Below are positions 13,610 to 22,141 of a stretch of 34,932 bases of DNA, in pieces; position 1 is the stretch's first letter, and every line of letters begins with the position of its first letter. Location of the stretch: positions 1-34,932 of IMG/VR virus record IMGVR_UViG_3300010151_000058. One strand, 5' to 3'. This stretch comes from a virus. Below the pieces are notes generated by a model. It was not told the origin of the DNA. It worked only from the letters and a program-made list of their open reading frames with translations, and ran no database searches. A program made the translations under genes and the position numbers.

Positions 13610-14154
13610 TTGGTATAACCGGTCGAGCACGTACCGGTAAAGATACCTCAGCCAACTACTTGGTGCAGGCCTTTGGGTTCAAGCAGGTTTCATTCGCTGC
13701 CCCTCTTAAGGCTGCTGCAGCTATCATGCTGGGTATCACTGAAGACATGGTCAATGGCACAGGCTACGACCGTGAAGAAGTGAATCCTGATTGGGGTTTC
13801 TCAGTCAGAGAGTTCCTACAGAAGCTTGGCACCGAAGGATGCCGCGAAGCTTTCCGTGAGGACTTCTGGATTAACCGAGCACGTATTGAAGTCGAGAGCG
13901 CTACCGTACCGGTGGTTATCTCTGACGTACGCTTCGAGAATGAAGCTGAGTTCATACGTAAGAGCGGAGGAGTGCTGCTGCACATCCACCGTAACACTGG
14001 TCTGACGCATGCACACCGCTCAGAGCAGCCCCTGTACTTCGATGAGTTCGACGTAAACATCGATAACACAACTACTTACATGTCCCTGTACAACCAGCTG
14101 GATAACCTGATGATGCGTGGCTACTGCTTGGAACCACAAGGCGCACATGTCTAA
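13594..14154 (+). CDS. Deoxynucleoside monophosphate kinase-like protein
   Basis: 186 residues with a P-loop near the N-terminus (GITGRARTGKDT, residues 7-18). FAAPLKAAAA, SVREFLQKLGTEGCREAF and VISDVRFENEAEFI are blocks typical of phage dNMP kinases, which phosphorylate dNMPs to feed replication. The start is TTG at 13594 with AAGGAGGTTAAAC upstream, an excellent ribosome site placed in the end of the exonuclease gene. Its stop codon lies in promoter copy 4, so it closes the middle-gene unit. Confidence 0.85.
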   Translation: MDTPLIGITGRARTGKDTSANYLVQAFGFKQVSFAAPLKAAAAIMLGITEDMVNGTGYDREEVNPDWGFSVREFLQKLGTEGCREAFREDFWINRARIEVESATVPVVISDVRFENEAEFIRKSGGVLLHIHRNTGLTHAHRSEQPLYFDEFDVNIDNTTTYMSLYNQLDNLMMRGYCLEPQGAHV

Positions 14155-14169
14155 GTACCACCCTTAGTA
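14151..14169 (+). promoter_or_regulatory. Putative phage RNA polymerase promoter, copy 4 (late genes)
   Basis: Exact CTAAGTACCACCCTTAGTA followed by TAACC, overlapping the kinase stop codon. It is the only recognisable promoter upstream of the head and tail genes, so it probably drives the late block from 14244 onward. A large hairpin follows it. Confidence 0.72.
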
Positions 14170-14186
14170 TAACCCTCCTCTTTTTG

Positions 14187-14245
14187 CCCCCGTTCATTAT
14201 GTAGGCCTTGGCCCCGATGAATGGGGGTAATTCTAATATCCCCAT
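14187..14245 (+). promoter_or_regulatory. Two mutually exclusive hairpins in the late-gene leader
   Basis: Hairpin A: CCCCCGTTCAT (14187-14197) pairs with ATGAATGGGGG (14217-14227), 11 bp with one G-U, with GGCC-TT-GGCC inside its loop. Hairpin B: ATGGGG (14221-14226) pairs with CCCCAT (14240-14245). They share 14221-14226, so only one can form. One contains the ATG at 14217, the other the ATG at 14244. There is no T-run. In T7 such post-promoter hairpins are RNase III sites; a translational switch is another option. Confidence 0.5.
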
Positions 14246-14486
14246 GACTGAAGAATACAAAAGACCCGAATTCATTCCGCAGGATACCGTGAGTTTAATC
14301 CCTTTTCTTGAAGATTCATTCCGAGAAGCCGGTCACCCTGCCACCAGGAAACAAGCAGATTCCCCTTTGGTTCCATGGGACGTAGCATTCCAAGCTGGTG
14401 TCTCAGAGGTACTAGACTTTATTGAGCGCAACCAGCGCGAACTCGAGGAGGCCTTCACACCAGACAACGCAATCGAGATAAAATAA
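14244..14486 (+). CDS. Hypothetical late protein (80 aa)
   Basis: The frame is open from 14208; I prefer the ATG at 14244 (MTEEYKRPEF), with a G-rich stretch 16 bases upstream, over the ATG at 14217, which is inside a hairpin. The choice is uncertain. The product is acidic and soluble, with ADSPLVPWDVAFQAGVSEVLDFIERNQ in its second half (quoted in part). No family is recognised. Position, first after the late promoter and before the portal, matches T7 genes 6.5-7.3, some of which encode small virion or assembly proteins. Confidence 0.55.
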   Translation: MTEEYKRPEFIPQDTVSLIPFLEDSFREAGHPATRKQADSPLVPWDVAFQAGVSEVLDFIERNQRELEEAFTPDNAIEIK

Positions 14487-14717
14487 ATGTGCCTCTTTAA
14501 TCAGCCTAAGCCTGCCCCTATTGTAATGGCAGCTCCTCCTAGCGCGGCTCCCCCGCCTCCTCCCCCTGATAAGCCGACCCCTCAATTCGGGTCAGCCAAC
14601 GCTCAGCTGAACGAAAACAAAAACGCCAGCGCGAATAGTCAGGGCAACAACGCATTCAAAATCGATTTACAAACTCCTGAAGAGTCCGGCATACAAGCTA
14701 CCCCTGCGGGGACATAA
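14487..14717 (+). CDS. Small proline-rich protein (76 aa), possible virion component
   Basis: ATG directly follows the previous stop (TAAATG). The protein starts MCLFNQPKPAP, followed by a run of prolines and alanines (AAPPSAAPPPPPPDKPTP), then an Asn/Gln-rich low-complexity part. I recall small MC...PPPP proteins just upstream of the portal gene in many T7-like phages, where they are listed as unknown or as virion proteins. The N-terminal MC is not a lipoprotein signal, since there is no hydrophobic leader. Its neighbour also starts MC. Confidence 0.6.
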   Translation: MCLFNQPKPAPIVMAAPPSAAPPPPPPDKPTPQFGSANAQLNENKNASANSQGNNAFKIDLQTPEESGIQATPAGT

Positions 14718-14719
14718 CC

Positions 14720-15607
14720 ATGTGTCAGTTCGCTGGGCCACAGACTTCCGCCATTGAAGATGCAGAAGCTATCGAAGGACTTTCTGATATCGAGCTATTG
14801 AACCTCGGATACCAAAGCGTTCAGGATTTTCAGAACTTCGCAGTACAATCCTCCCTTGATGAATTCCTAATTCCTGGTAAGACCGTAGAAGAGATGACCC
14901 AAATCTGGCAGGACAACCACCAGCAAGAAGTCGAAGCTCTACAGGCTCAGGGACATTCAGAGCACGAAGCCTTATGGGTTAAGTCTCTGTCATCTTACAA
15001 CCCCGGCAGCGGTACTGCAGGCGACGAGTTACGTTACATTGCCAACCAAGGCAACGCTTCGTTCTTCCAGTTGCCGAGTGCAACCACTGTTGTTGATGAT
15101 GTATTCGAGAACTTTGGTGGACAGCGTTACACATTGTCCAGTTCTCACAGCATCCTTGACCCTAACGTGGATGACTTCATTGAAGGCGCATCTGAACTCA
15201 GAGATATCTTCAACGAGAATCCTTATGGTGTCGAATTCGCTACAGCTGCAGGAGCATTGAACAACACCCAGCTCCCGGGTGGTGACGTAATTGTCCCGTT
15301 CAATCCGCTGACAGGCCGATTCTTTATCGTCAGTCCTGACCCTGAGGGTGAATTCAGTTTCATTGATTCAACTCAGGACGGTGTTACACAGACACATTTC
15401 ATTCGTCCGTTCTCCTTCTCTGGCGACAATACTCCAGATTCAAATCCAAACTTCGAAGGTTTAGAAGCTCCCGCTCCCAAGGAGGTCGAGAAGCCAGCAC
15501 CGGTAGGTGGTGACATAGTCGAACAGCCCGGGCAGCAGATAAACCTCGGCATCCCCCGTCGAGGCGCTACAGCTCCTTCATCTTCCTTATCAATTCCTAG
15601 AGGTTAA
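14720..15607 (+). CDS. Hypothetical late protein (295 aa), likely virion or tail-assembly
   Basis: ATG 2 bases after the previous stop. The N-terminal 90 residues are helical and acidic, with a YQSVQDFQNF motif. The middle is a mixed region (GAGALNN-type loops, GGDVIVPFNPLTGRFFIVSP). The C-terminal 60 residues are Pro/Gly-rich and end GATAPSSSLSIPRG, a disordered tail like those of gp7.3-type assembly proteins. No domain is recognised. It lies directly before the portal gene in the late block, so a structural role is inferred from position only. Confidence 0.55.
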   Translation: MCQFAGPQTSAIEDAEAIEGLSDIELLNLGYQSVQDFQNFAVQSSLDEFLIPGKTVEEMTQIWQDNHQQEVEALQAQGHSEHEALWVKSLSSYNPGSGTAGDELRYIANQGNASFFQLPSATTVVDDVFENFGGQRYTLSSSHSILDPNVDDFIEGASELRDIFNENPYGVEFATAAGALNNTQLPGGDVIVPFNPLTGRFFIVSPDPEGEFSFIDSTQDGVTQTHFIRPFSFSGDNTPDSNPNFEGLEAPAPKEVEKPAPVGGDIVEQPGQQINLGIPRRGATAPSSSLSIPRG

Positions 15608-15613
15608 TCCCAT

Positions 15614-17164
15614 ATGTCCGAAGGCGTACTTAAAGGTCGCTATGCCAAACTCCAGCAGAACCGTACCTCCTACTTACGGAGAGCACGAGCTGCAGCTGAG
15701 GTAACGCTACCTTACACATTCCCGCCTGAAGGCTCAGACGGTGACACACCTTTACCTACTCCCTATCAGTCAGTTGGTGCGCGAGGTGTAACTAATCTCG
15801 CAGCCAAACTGCTTCTGGCCTTGCTGCCACCTAACGACCCATTCTTCAAATACCAGATTGACGATATCACTCTGGATGAGATGGATGAGGACACCAAGGG
15901 TGAAGCTGAGGCTGCTCTCGCTAAATACGAACGTGTTATTAAAGATGATATTGAAGCTTCTACAATCCGTGTATCTACGAACGATGCCATTATTGATTTA
16001 CTTGTTGGTGGCAACGCACTCGCCTTCATTCCGCAAGTCCCCGATGATGAGCGAACACAGATGCGAGTCTTCAACCTTGAGAACTACGTCGTTAAGCGAA
16101 CGCCTGAAGGTGAAGTAAAGCAAATAATTATCCTTGAGAACGCAATGCCCAGCACACTGGACGAAAGCGTTCGCTCTGCCTGTCAGTGTTCCGAAGTAGA
16201 GGACGACACTAAGACTGTTGAAATTTACACCGGCATAACATTGAAAGGTGATAAGTGGGAAGTCTACCAGGAAATCAACGGCAATCGTGTTCCCGGTTCA
16301 GAAGGTTCCTACAACAAAGATGCATCACCGTACTTCCCCCTCACGTTCAACCGAGCAGAGAATGAAGACTACGGTCGAGGTTTAGTCGAGCAATACCTTG
16401 GCGACCTCATCTCCCTTGAGTCCCTTTCTAAATCAATCGTCATTGGCGCAGCCGCCGCTGCAAAGGTTTTATTCTTTGTCGCACCGAACTCCTCTACTAA
16501 AGCTACTACATGTACCAAAGCTAAGAGTGGAGACTTCGTAACCGGTAAAGCCGAAGACATCTCTACGTTGCAGCTTGAGAAGTTTAATGACTTCCGTGTT
16601 GCCAGTGAGATGATGGATAAGATTGAAGGACGACTCAATCAAGCTTTCCTATTACGTGGTAGTGTCACAAGAGATGCCGAAAGAGTTACAGCTGAAGAGA
16701 TTCGTTTCATGGCTGTTGAACTTGATGATGCGCTTGGTGGTATCTACTCCGTACTTGCTCAGGACTTTCAGATTCCTCTGGTCACACGACTTGTTGTTAA
16801 TCTTGAAAAGAAAGAGAAGTTACCAATCCTACCTGATGAACTGGTCAAGCCAATCATTGTTACTGGTCTTGATGCCCTTGGCAGAAATGCCGACCTTCTG
16901 AAGTTAGACCAATGGGTAACTGGAATATTTAATTTATCCCCCGAACTGGCGAACACCTACGTCAAGCTTAACGAGTACCTGAGACAACGAGCTGCAGCAT
17001 TGAGCTTGAATGTTGATGACTTACTTAAGAGTGAAGAAGAGGTAGCTCAGGCAACTCAGCAGGCTCAGATTCAGGACATAGTTAGAACCCTTGGCCCTGA
17101 AGCAATGAAACAGTTTAGTGCCATGGCTCAGTCCGGTGGAGCACAACCCCAACCCCAAACATAA
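15614..17164 (+). CDS. Portal (head-tail connector) protein, T7 gp8 type
   Basis: 516 residues against 536 in T7. A dodecameric ring at one capsid vertex through which DNA is packaged and ejected. Family landmarks are RARAAAEVTLPYTFPPEG near residue 23, SVGARGVTNLAAKLLLALLPPNDPFF near 55 (quoted in part), and AERVTAEEIRFMAVELDDALGG near 358-378 (in part). The C-terminus is Gln-rich. AGAGGT lies 10 bases before the ATG. It sits immediately before the scaffold genes, as in T7. Confidence 0.95.
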   Translation: MSEGVLKGRYAKLQQNRTSYLRRARAAAEVTLPYTFPPEGSDGDTPLPTPYQSVGARGVTNLAAKLLLALLPPNDPFFKYQIDDITLDEMDEDTKGEAEAALAKYERVIKDDIEASTIRVSTNDAIIDLLVGGNALAFIPQVPDDERTQMRVFNLENYVVKRTPEGEVKQIIILENAMPSTLDESVRSACQCSEVEDDTKTVEIYTGITLKGDKWEVYQEINGNRVPGSEGSYNKDASPYFPLTFNRAENEDYGRGLVEQYLGDLISLESLSKSIVIGAAAAAKVLFFVAPNSSTKATTCTKAKSGDFVTGKAEDISTLQLEKFNDFRVASEMMDKIEGRLNQAFLLRGSVTRDAERVTAEEIRFMAVELDDALGGIYSVLAQDFQIPLVTRLVVNLEKKEKLPILPDELVKPIIVTGLDALGRNADLLKLDQWVTGIFNLSPELANTYVKLNEYLRQRAAALSLNVDDLLKSEEEVAQATQQAQIQDIVRTLGPEAMKQFSAMAQSGGAQPQPQT

Positions 17165-17177
17165 CGAGGTATGAACA

Positions 17178-17363
17178 ATGGCTGATGCCACACCCGTAAC
17201 AACGCAGGTTCCAGAGAAGGAAGGATTGAAAGATTCTGACGCTCGTGAATCTGATAGCCCAATTGTTGCTGCTCGACGAGCTGCTACTAAGGGTTCCTTC
17301 AAACGCGACATCGTTCGTGGCGAAGGTAAAGATAAATCTGTAACGAAAGTCGAATACAGCTAA
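17178..17363 (+). CDS. Small hypothetical protein between portal and scaffold (61 aa)
   Basis: CGAGGTATGAACA precedes the ATG at 17178. The protein is hydrophilic, charged and probably disordered (PVTTQVPEKEGLKDSDARES, then RRAATKGSFKRDIVRGEGK). It ends 2 bases before the scaffold start. T7 has no gene at this place. It may be a small assembly factor, but nothing in the sequence shows this. Confidence 0.6.
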   Translation: MADATPVTTQVPEKEGLKDSDARESDSPIVAARRAATKGSFKRDIVRGEGKDKSVTKVEYS

Positions 17364-17365
17364 TC

Positions 17366-18307
17366 ATGCCTGATAAGCCTGATACGAATGGCAATGAAGA
17401 GGTACTGGAGCCTATTCCTGGTACCCCTGAATATGATGAAGCTTTAGTGCAACTCGCTGAAGACAGACTCATCAAGCCTTTCGAAACGACTGAGGATAAC
17501 AACGACGACAACTCTTCTGAAGAAGACAATGCCGACGATGCCCAAAGTAATAACGACGAATCAGACAAAGAACCGTTGAAGAAGCCTGAAGGTGTTCCTG
17601 ATAAGTATTGGGACAAAGACACAGGTGTAATCAACTTTGCTGCATGGAACAAAGAAACCGAGTACCACCGACAGAAAGCCTCAGAGAAAGCACAGCAGAA
17701 ACCTGCTGAGAATGCTGACTCAGATGATGGTGAATCTGGAGATGATAATACTGACGGGCCTGAGGGAAATGAAAGCGATAAAACTGATGCTCCCGCAACA
17801 CTTAACATGCAAGCTCTGCAAGAGGAATTCGCAGCGACCGGAGAACTCTCCGAACAATCCTACGAAAACCTAGAGAAGCTTGGTTTTGACAAAGGGTTTG
17901 TTGACAGCTACGTAGCTGGACAACAAGCAGTCAAAGCTGCAGCCGAACAGAAACTGTACGATGCTGCGGGTGGTAAAGCCGAGTACGAGAAGATGCTCCC
18001 TTGGGCTGCAGCTAAGCTGTCAGCTGAGGAAGTAACTGAGTTCAACAAATCCATTGATTCAGGTGACGCTAACCGCGCCATTATGGCTATCTCTGGTCTT
18101 GCTGATAAGTACAAAGCTGCACAAGAACAAACTCCGAACCTGCAAAATGGTGACGAGGAAGTGCGTACTGGTAATGGTTATTCATCTAAAGCCGCAATGA
18201 TGGCTGACATGAACGACCCGAAGTATGACACTGACCCAGCCTTTCGGGCTGAAGTGGAGAAGAAGATAGCTGCATCCCCGAACAGTATCTTTAATTCACA
18301 AGTCTAA
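17366..18307 (+). CDS. Capsid scaffolding protein, T7 gp9 type
   Basis: 313 residues against 307 in T7. It guides capsid assembly and leaves the mature head. The sequence is very acidic in two stretches (about residues 45-75 and 110-150), helical in the rest, with the family block PEGVPDKYWDKDTGVINF near residue 75 and a C-terminal DPKYDTDPAFRAEVEKKIA segment. Placement between portal and capsid genes supports it. The ATG follows a stop by 2 bases and has no strong ribosome site, so coupling is likely. Confidence 0.92.
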   Translation: MPDKPDTNGNEEVLEPIPGTPEYDEALVQLAEDRLIKPFETTEDNNDDNSSEEDNADDAQSNNDESDKEPLKKPEGVPDKYWDKDTGVINFAAWNKETEYHRQKASEKAQQKPAENADSDDGESGDDNTDGPEGNESDKTDAPATLNMQALQEEFAATGELSEQSYENLEKLGFDKGFVDSYVAGQQAVKAAAEQKLYDAAGGKAEYEKMLPWAAAKLSAEEVTEFNKSIDSGDANRAIMAISGLADKYKAAQEQTPNLQNGDEEVRTGNGYSSKAAMMADMNDPKYDTDPAFRAEVEKKIAASPNSIFNSQV

Positions 18308-18449
18308 CAAATCAAATCCAAAGAATTACCGTAAGCCCACCGTGGTGGACAACTCATGGGAACCGATGGTGAAGATTAATTGACATCCCTATCCGCTTCG
18401 CAATGAAGCACATGTTTAATCAATCAACCTTTAATGAGGTATTTCACTA
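18308..18449 (+). promoter_or_regulatory. Major capsid gene leader (142 bases)
   Basis: No gene fits here. It contains a small hairpin GCTTC-GCAAT-GAAGC (18401-18415), a CCACC/GGTGG near-palindrome (about 18339-18350) and TTGACA near 18381 without a matching -10 box. No copy of the 19-bp promoter is present, unlike T7, which has a promoter before gene 10. The long leader may serve mRNA processing or stability for the most abundant protein. GAGG lies about 13 bases before the capsid ATG. Confidence 0.4.
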
Positions 18450-19376
18450 ATGAGTAACGCAACAGTTTCTCGAATTGGTCAGGTGAATGGTGCCGGTGAC
18501 GTAGATGCTCTGTTTCTTAAAGTCTACGCTGGTGAAGTTCTAAAGACCTTCGAGCGCGAAAATGTAATGATGGACAAACACATCGTTCGTTCTATCGCTT
18601 CTGGTAAGTCTGCTCAGTTCCCCGTAGTTGGTCTCGCAACCGCTGCATACCATACTCCTGGTAACGAACTGGTAGGTACTGCTATCAATCACAACGAGAA
18701 AGTTATCGTCATCGACGACCTTCTGGTTGCTGACACTTTCCTTGCTTCTGTCGACGAAGCTAAGAATCACTACGACCTGCGTTCTGTCTACACGAAAGAA
18801 CAGGGTGCTGTACTGGCTAAGACTCTTGACCAGCACATCCAGCAGATTCTAGTACTCGCCGCTCGTGCGTCTGCAACTATCACCGGTAACCCGGGTGGTA
18901 CAGTTCTGACGAACGCTGCTTACGGTACGACTGGTTCTACTATCGCCTCTGGTATGTTCGATGCCGCAGAGCAGTTGGATGAAAATGACATCCCTGAGTC
19001 TGAGCGCTACATGAACATTAAACCTGCTCACTACTACCTGCTTGCGGAAACGACTAACGTCATTAACCGCGATTGGGGTGGTGCTGGTTCTTACGCCGAA
19101 GGTGAAGTGCTGAAGGTAGCTGGCATACACGTTGTTAAAACTAACAACCTGCCTAGCACCAACGTCACTGGCGGCCCCTCAGCCTATCAGGGTAACTTTA
19201 GCACCACGACTCAGTGTGTATATCACAAGTCTGCTGCTGGTACCGTCAAACTGATGGACTTGGGCATGGACGCTGGCTACGACATGCGTAGACAGGGTTA
19301 CTGGGTAATCGCAAAGCTTGCGGTTGGTCACGGTATCCTCCGTCCTGAAAGCTCTGTTGAGATGAAAACTTCTTAA
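18450..19376 (+). CDS. Major capsid protein, T7 gp10 type
   Basis: 308 residues against 345 in T7. Forms the HK97-fold icosahedral shell. Landmarks are LKVYAGEVLKTFERENV near residue 23, RSIASGKSAQFPVVGLATAAYHTPG near 47 (quoted in part), VDEAKNHYDLRSVYTKE near 100, and the C-terminal YDMRRQGYWVIAKLAVGHGILRPE segment (in part). I see no extended slippage product like T7 10B; stops follow in the other frames soon after the TAA. An intrinsic terminator comes 22 bases after the stop codon. Confidence 0.97.
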   Translation: MSNATVSRIGQVNGAGDVDALFLKVYAGEVLKTFERENVMMDKHIVRSIASGKSAQFPVVGLATAAYHTPGNELVGTAINHNEKVIVIDDLLVADTFLASVDEAKNHYDLRSVYTKEQGAVLAKTLDQHIQQILVLAARASATITGNPGGTVLTNAAYGTTGSTIASGMFDAAEQLDENDIPESERYMNIKPAHYYLLAETTNVINRDWGGAGSYAEGEVLKVAGIHVVKTNNLPSTNVTGGPSAYQGNFSTTTQCVYHKSAAGTVKLMDLGMDAGYDMRRQGYWVIAKLAVGHGILRPESSVEMKTS

Positions 19377-19398
19377 TAGAACTTTTGTTCAAACCAAA

Positions 19399-19431
19399 GG
19401 GGGAGACTTTATTGTCTCTCCCTTTTTTTTT
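19399..19431 (+). terminator. Intrinsic terminator after the major capsid gene
   Basis: GGGGGAGAC-TTTATT-GTCTCTCCC is a 9-bp stem with one G-U, followed by nine T's and preceded by AAA. This is the position of T7 terminator Tphi (after gene 10), which partly stops phage polymerase and sets the high capsid-to-tail ratio. Confidence 0.93.
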
Positions 19432-19456
19432 CTTAATTAAATAACTGGAGCCTACA

Positions 19457-20071
19457 ATGTCTTTAGACATGACACCTACAACTGCCCTAGAAGCAGTCAA
19501 CGTGATGCTGGGTACTATAGGTCAATCTCCAATCGACTCTCTGCCCTCCGAAGGTGGTTCTACTTCCTTTGTTGACGCTGTCACAGCTGAGCAGATACTT
19601 CACGAAACATCCCGCCGAGTACAGACAGAAGGCTGGGAGTTCAACACAGATTACGAATACAGTATTGCCCCGAACGTATCCGATGAGATTATTGTTCCAA
19701 GCAATACCTTAAAGATTGTCCCTGATAACTGTTACCGTTATCTCCGTGGTCGGCTTACTCAAAGAGCTGGCAAGATATGGGACAGAAAAGAACACACGTA
19801 CGAAATAGGGGAAACCTACACGTACAGTATTACATTCTTCATCCCCTTCGATGAGCTGCCCGAATCAGCTCGTTACTACTTCACTGTAAAAGCAGCACGA
19901 GTCTTTCAAGACAGGATGCTGGGCAGTGACACTCTCCATAGGTACTCCGAGAACGACGAGGCAGAAGCCAGAGCGTTGCTAATGGAAGCCAATGACAACG
20001 AAGCGGAGAACCCTAACTTTCTTGATGACGATGCTGAATCAGGTCGTCCCATCACCGGCAGGATAATTTAA
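19457..20071 (+). CDS. Tail tubular protein A (adaptor), T7 gp11 type
   Basis: 204 residues against 196 in T7. Ring below the portal that links it to the nozzle. The N-terminus TTALEAVNVMLGTIGQSPI and the block VDAVTAEQILHETSRRVQTEGWEFNTD (quoted in part) at about residues 35-62 are characteristic. ACTGGAGCCTACA precedes the ATG. It follows the capsid terminator and precedes the nozzle gene by 3 bases, as in T7. Confidence 0.94.
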   Translation: MSLDMTPTTALEAVNVMLGTIGQSPIDSLPSEGGSTSFVDAVTAEQILHETSRRVQTEGWEFNTDYEYSIAPNVSDEIIVPSNTLKIVPDNCYRYLRGRLTQRAGKIWDRKEHTYEIGETYTYSITFFIPFDELPESARYYFTVKAARVFQDRMLGSDTLHRYSENDEAEARALLMEANDNEAENPNFLDDDAESGRPITGRII

Positions 20072-20074
20072 CCC

Positions 20075-22141
20075 ATGGCAACTCGCTCTACTTCAAGCTT
20101 ACTTAATCAGGCTATCTCTAGTCTGTTTAATGGTGTATCGCAGCAGGCTGCAACCGTAAGATTACCTTCGCAGTGTGAGGCTATGAGCAATGCCATGCCC
20201 TCACTGGTTGACGGATTGAAGAAGAGACCGCCGAGTAAGCACGTTGGAAAACTAAACACAAACACCGACACGGATAGTTTCGTTCATGTTATTAACCGGG
20301 ACGAATCCGAACGGTACGTGGTGGTAGTCAAGTCAGGCAACATTGAAGTGTATGACCTTGATGGTGTGTCGCAAACAGTAGCACACCCTGATGGTGAGAC
20401 TTACTTGGCCTGCTCTAGTCCGAATACAGAGATAGCAATGTACACCGTTGCTGACACTACGTTCGTGGTTAACAAGACTAAGACTGTCCTTATGGACTCT
20501 GCCACGGTTGGTGGCTCCCTGACAGGTACAGTGCAAACATTTGCAGACCTGCCAGCTTCACCCTCCGCAGGTAATGTTTATAAAATTGAAGGTGACCCTT
20601 CTAATAACTTCGACAACTACTACGTTCAATACGATGGTACGGCTGCTACTTGGGTTGAGACCCAGCAACCAGGAAGTTATGAATACAAGTTTGACCCGAA
20701 CACTATGCCGCATAAACTTGTGCGAACGAGTTCAGGCAACTTCACGTTCGAAGAGATTACATGGGCCGACCGGTCTGTTGGTGACACAACCTCTTCACCT
20801 GAACCTTCATTTGTTGGTAAGAAAATAGTTGACGTATTCTTGCATAAGAATCGACTCGGCCTACTGGCTGATGAGAATGTTATCTTATCAACCACACCAG
20901 CCTCGGACTTCCGGTTCTGGCGTGAGAGTGCTACAACGATTATTGATTCAGACCCTATTGACCTTTCGGTCTCTGGTGGTGCTGGTACCAACTCGGTATC
21001 GTTATTGAATCACGCAATAGCATTTGACAAATCCTTACTGCTGTTCTCAAGACAGACTCAGTTCATCCTATCGGGTAACCCTACGCTCTCTCCTTCGACT
21101 GCAGCTGTGGACGTTACCACGGAGTTCGAAGCTTCAGCCAAGGCACGACCTGTAGGCTCAGGCCCGAACGTATACTTCCCAACCACCCGAGGAAACTCCT
21201 CAGGCATCCGTGAGTACTTCGTAGAAGACAACATAGCAACCAATGACGCTGCTGATGTTACCGCTCACGTACCAACTTATATCCCTGACAATGTATTCAG
21301 GCTCATCTCTTCATCCAACGAAGACATTCTCTTTGCGCTAACTGAGGATGCTGGTAATGAATTGTATGTCTACAAATACTACTGGCAAGGCAATGAGAAG
21401 GTTCAGAGTGCATGGGGTAAATGGACGTTCGCTTCCGGCGACGTAATACTCGGTGGAGAAATGATTCACAACACTCTCTACTTAATTGTAAAGAGAAGTG
21501 ATGGAACGTATCTTGACTCTGTTGAATTGACGACAGCCGCGACTGACACCGGTTTATCTTTCCTGGTACACCTTGACAGACGTAACGAACTAACTGGCGT
21601 ATATCACGCCGGTAATGATGAGACCACATGGACTCTACCGTATGCAGATACGGATACCTATGAAGTGATACTAGGAACAGCCTTTACTAATCAGGCTGGT
21701 CGTAAGCTCACTGTGACGCACCCTACTTCTACAACTATCGTAGCCGATGGGGACTTCAGTGCTGGCGCATGCTTCGTAGGGAAGCCTTACACATTCAGTT
21801 ATCAATTCAGTCAACAGTTTAAGCGGGATGCCGCTGGCGCTGCAGTGGCTGAAGGAAGACTGATGATGAGGCGCATGACTGTCATCTTCACTGACACTGG
21901 TAACTTTGTTGCAAAGGTTACACCCGAGGCTCGTTCTACTTACGAGTATCCTTTCACGGGTAAATACCTTGGCACCAATATCATCGTTGGTGCTGTATCC
22001 ATAACAGACGGGACGTTTGCTTTCCCTGTAATGGATGACGCTGAGAAGGTGACCATAGTCTTGGAGAACGACTCTCATCTCCCTTGTAACTTTCAATCCG
22101 CAGAATGGACAGGACTTTACCACTCACATGCTTTTAGATAG
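20075..22141 (+). CDS. Tail tubular protein B (nozzle), T7 gp12 type
   Basis: 688 residues against 794 in T7. Forms the tail nozzle, with beta-rich domains. The N-terminus is typical of the family: LLNQAISSLFNGVSQQAATV, RLPSQCEAMSNAMPSLVDGL, KKRPPSKHVGKL. Later blocks, such as VDVFLHKNRLGLLADENVIL near residue 250 and SLLLFSRQTQFIL near 322, also fit. The 3' end overlaps the next gene by 14 bases. Confidence 0.94.
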   Translation: MATRSTSSLLNQAISSLFNGVSQQAATVRLPSQCEAMSNAMPSLVDGLKKRPPSKHVGKLNTNTDTDSFVHVINRDESERYVVVVKSGNIEVYDLDGVSQTVAHPDGETYLACSSPNTEIAMYTVADTTFVVNKTKTVLMDSATVGGSLTGTVQTFADLPASPSAGNVYKIEGDPSNNFDNYYVQYDGTAATWVETQQPGSYEYKFDPNTMPHKLVRTSSGNFTFEEITWADRSVGDTTSSPEPSFVGKKIVDVFLHKNRLGLLADENVILSTTPASDFRFWRESATTIIDSDPIDLSVSGGAGTNSVSLLNHAIAFDKSLLLFSRQTQFILSGNPTLSPSTAAVDVTTEFEASAKARPVGSGPNVYFPTTRGNSSGIREYFVEDNIATNDAADVTAHVPTYIPDNVFRLISSSNEDILFALTEDAGNELYVYKYYWQGNEKVQSAWGKWTFASGDVILGGEMIHNTLYLIVKRSDGTYLDSVELTTAATDTGLSFLVHLDRRNELTGVYHAGNDETTWTLPYADTDTYEVILGTAFTNQAGRKLTVTHPTSTTIVADGDFSAGACFVGKPYTFSYQFSQQFKRDAAGAAVAEGRLMMRRMTVIFTDTGNFVAKVTPEARSTYEYPFTGKYLGTNIIVGAVSITDGTFAFPVMDDAEKVTIVLENDSHLPCNFQSAEWTGLYHSHAFR

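Noticed and set aside
18376-18410. Sigma-70 promoter before the capsid gene (TTGACA near 18381)
   Set aside because: No acceptable -10 box at 16-18 bases; a single hexamer is not enough.
19360-19398. Slippage-derived longer capsid form as in T7 10B
   Set aside because: The -1 frame after GAAAACTTC has no meaningful extension before the terminator.
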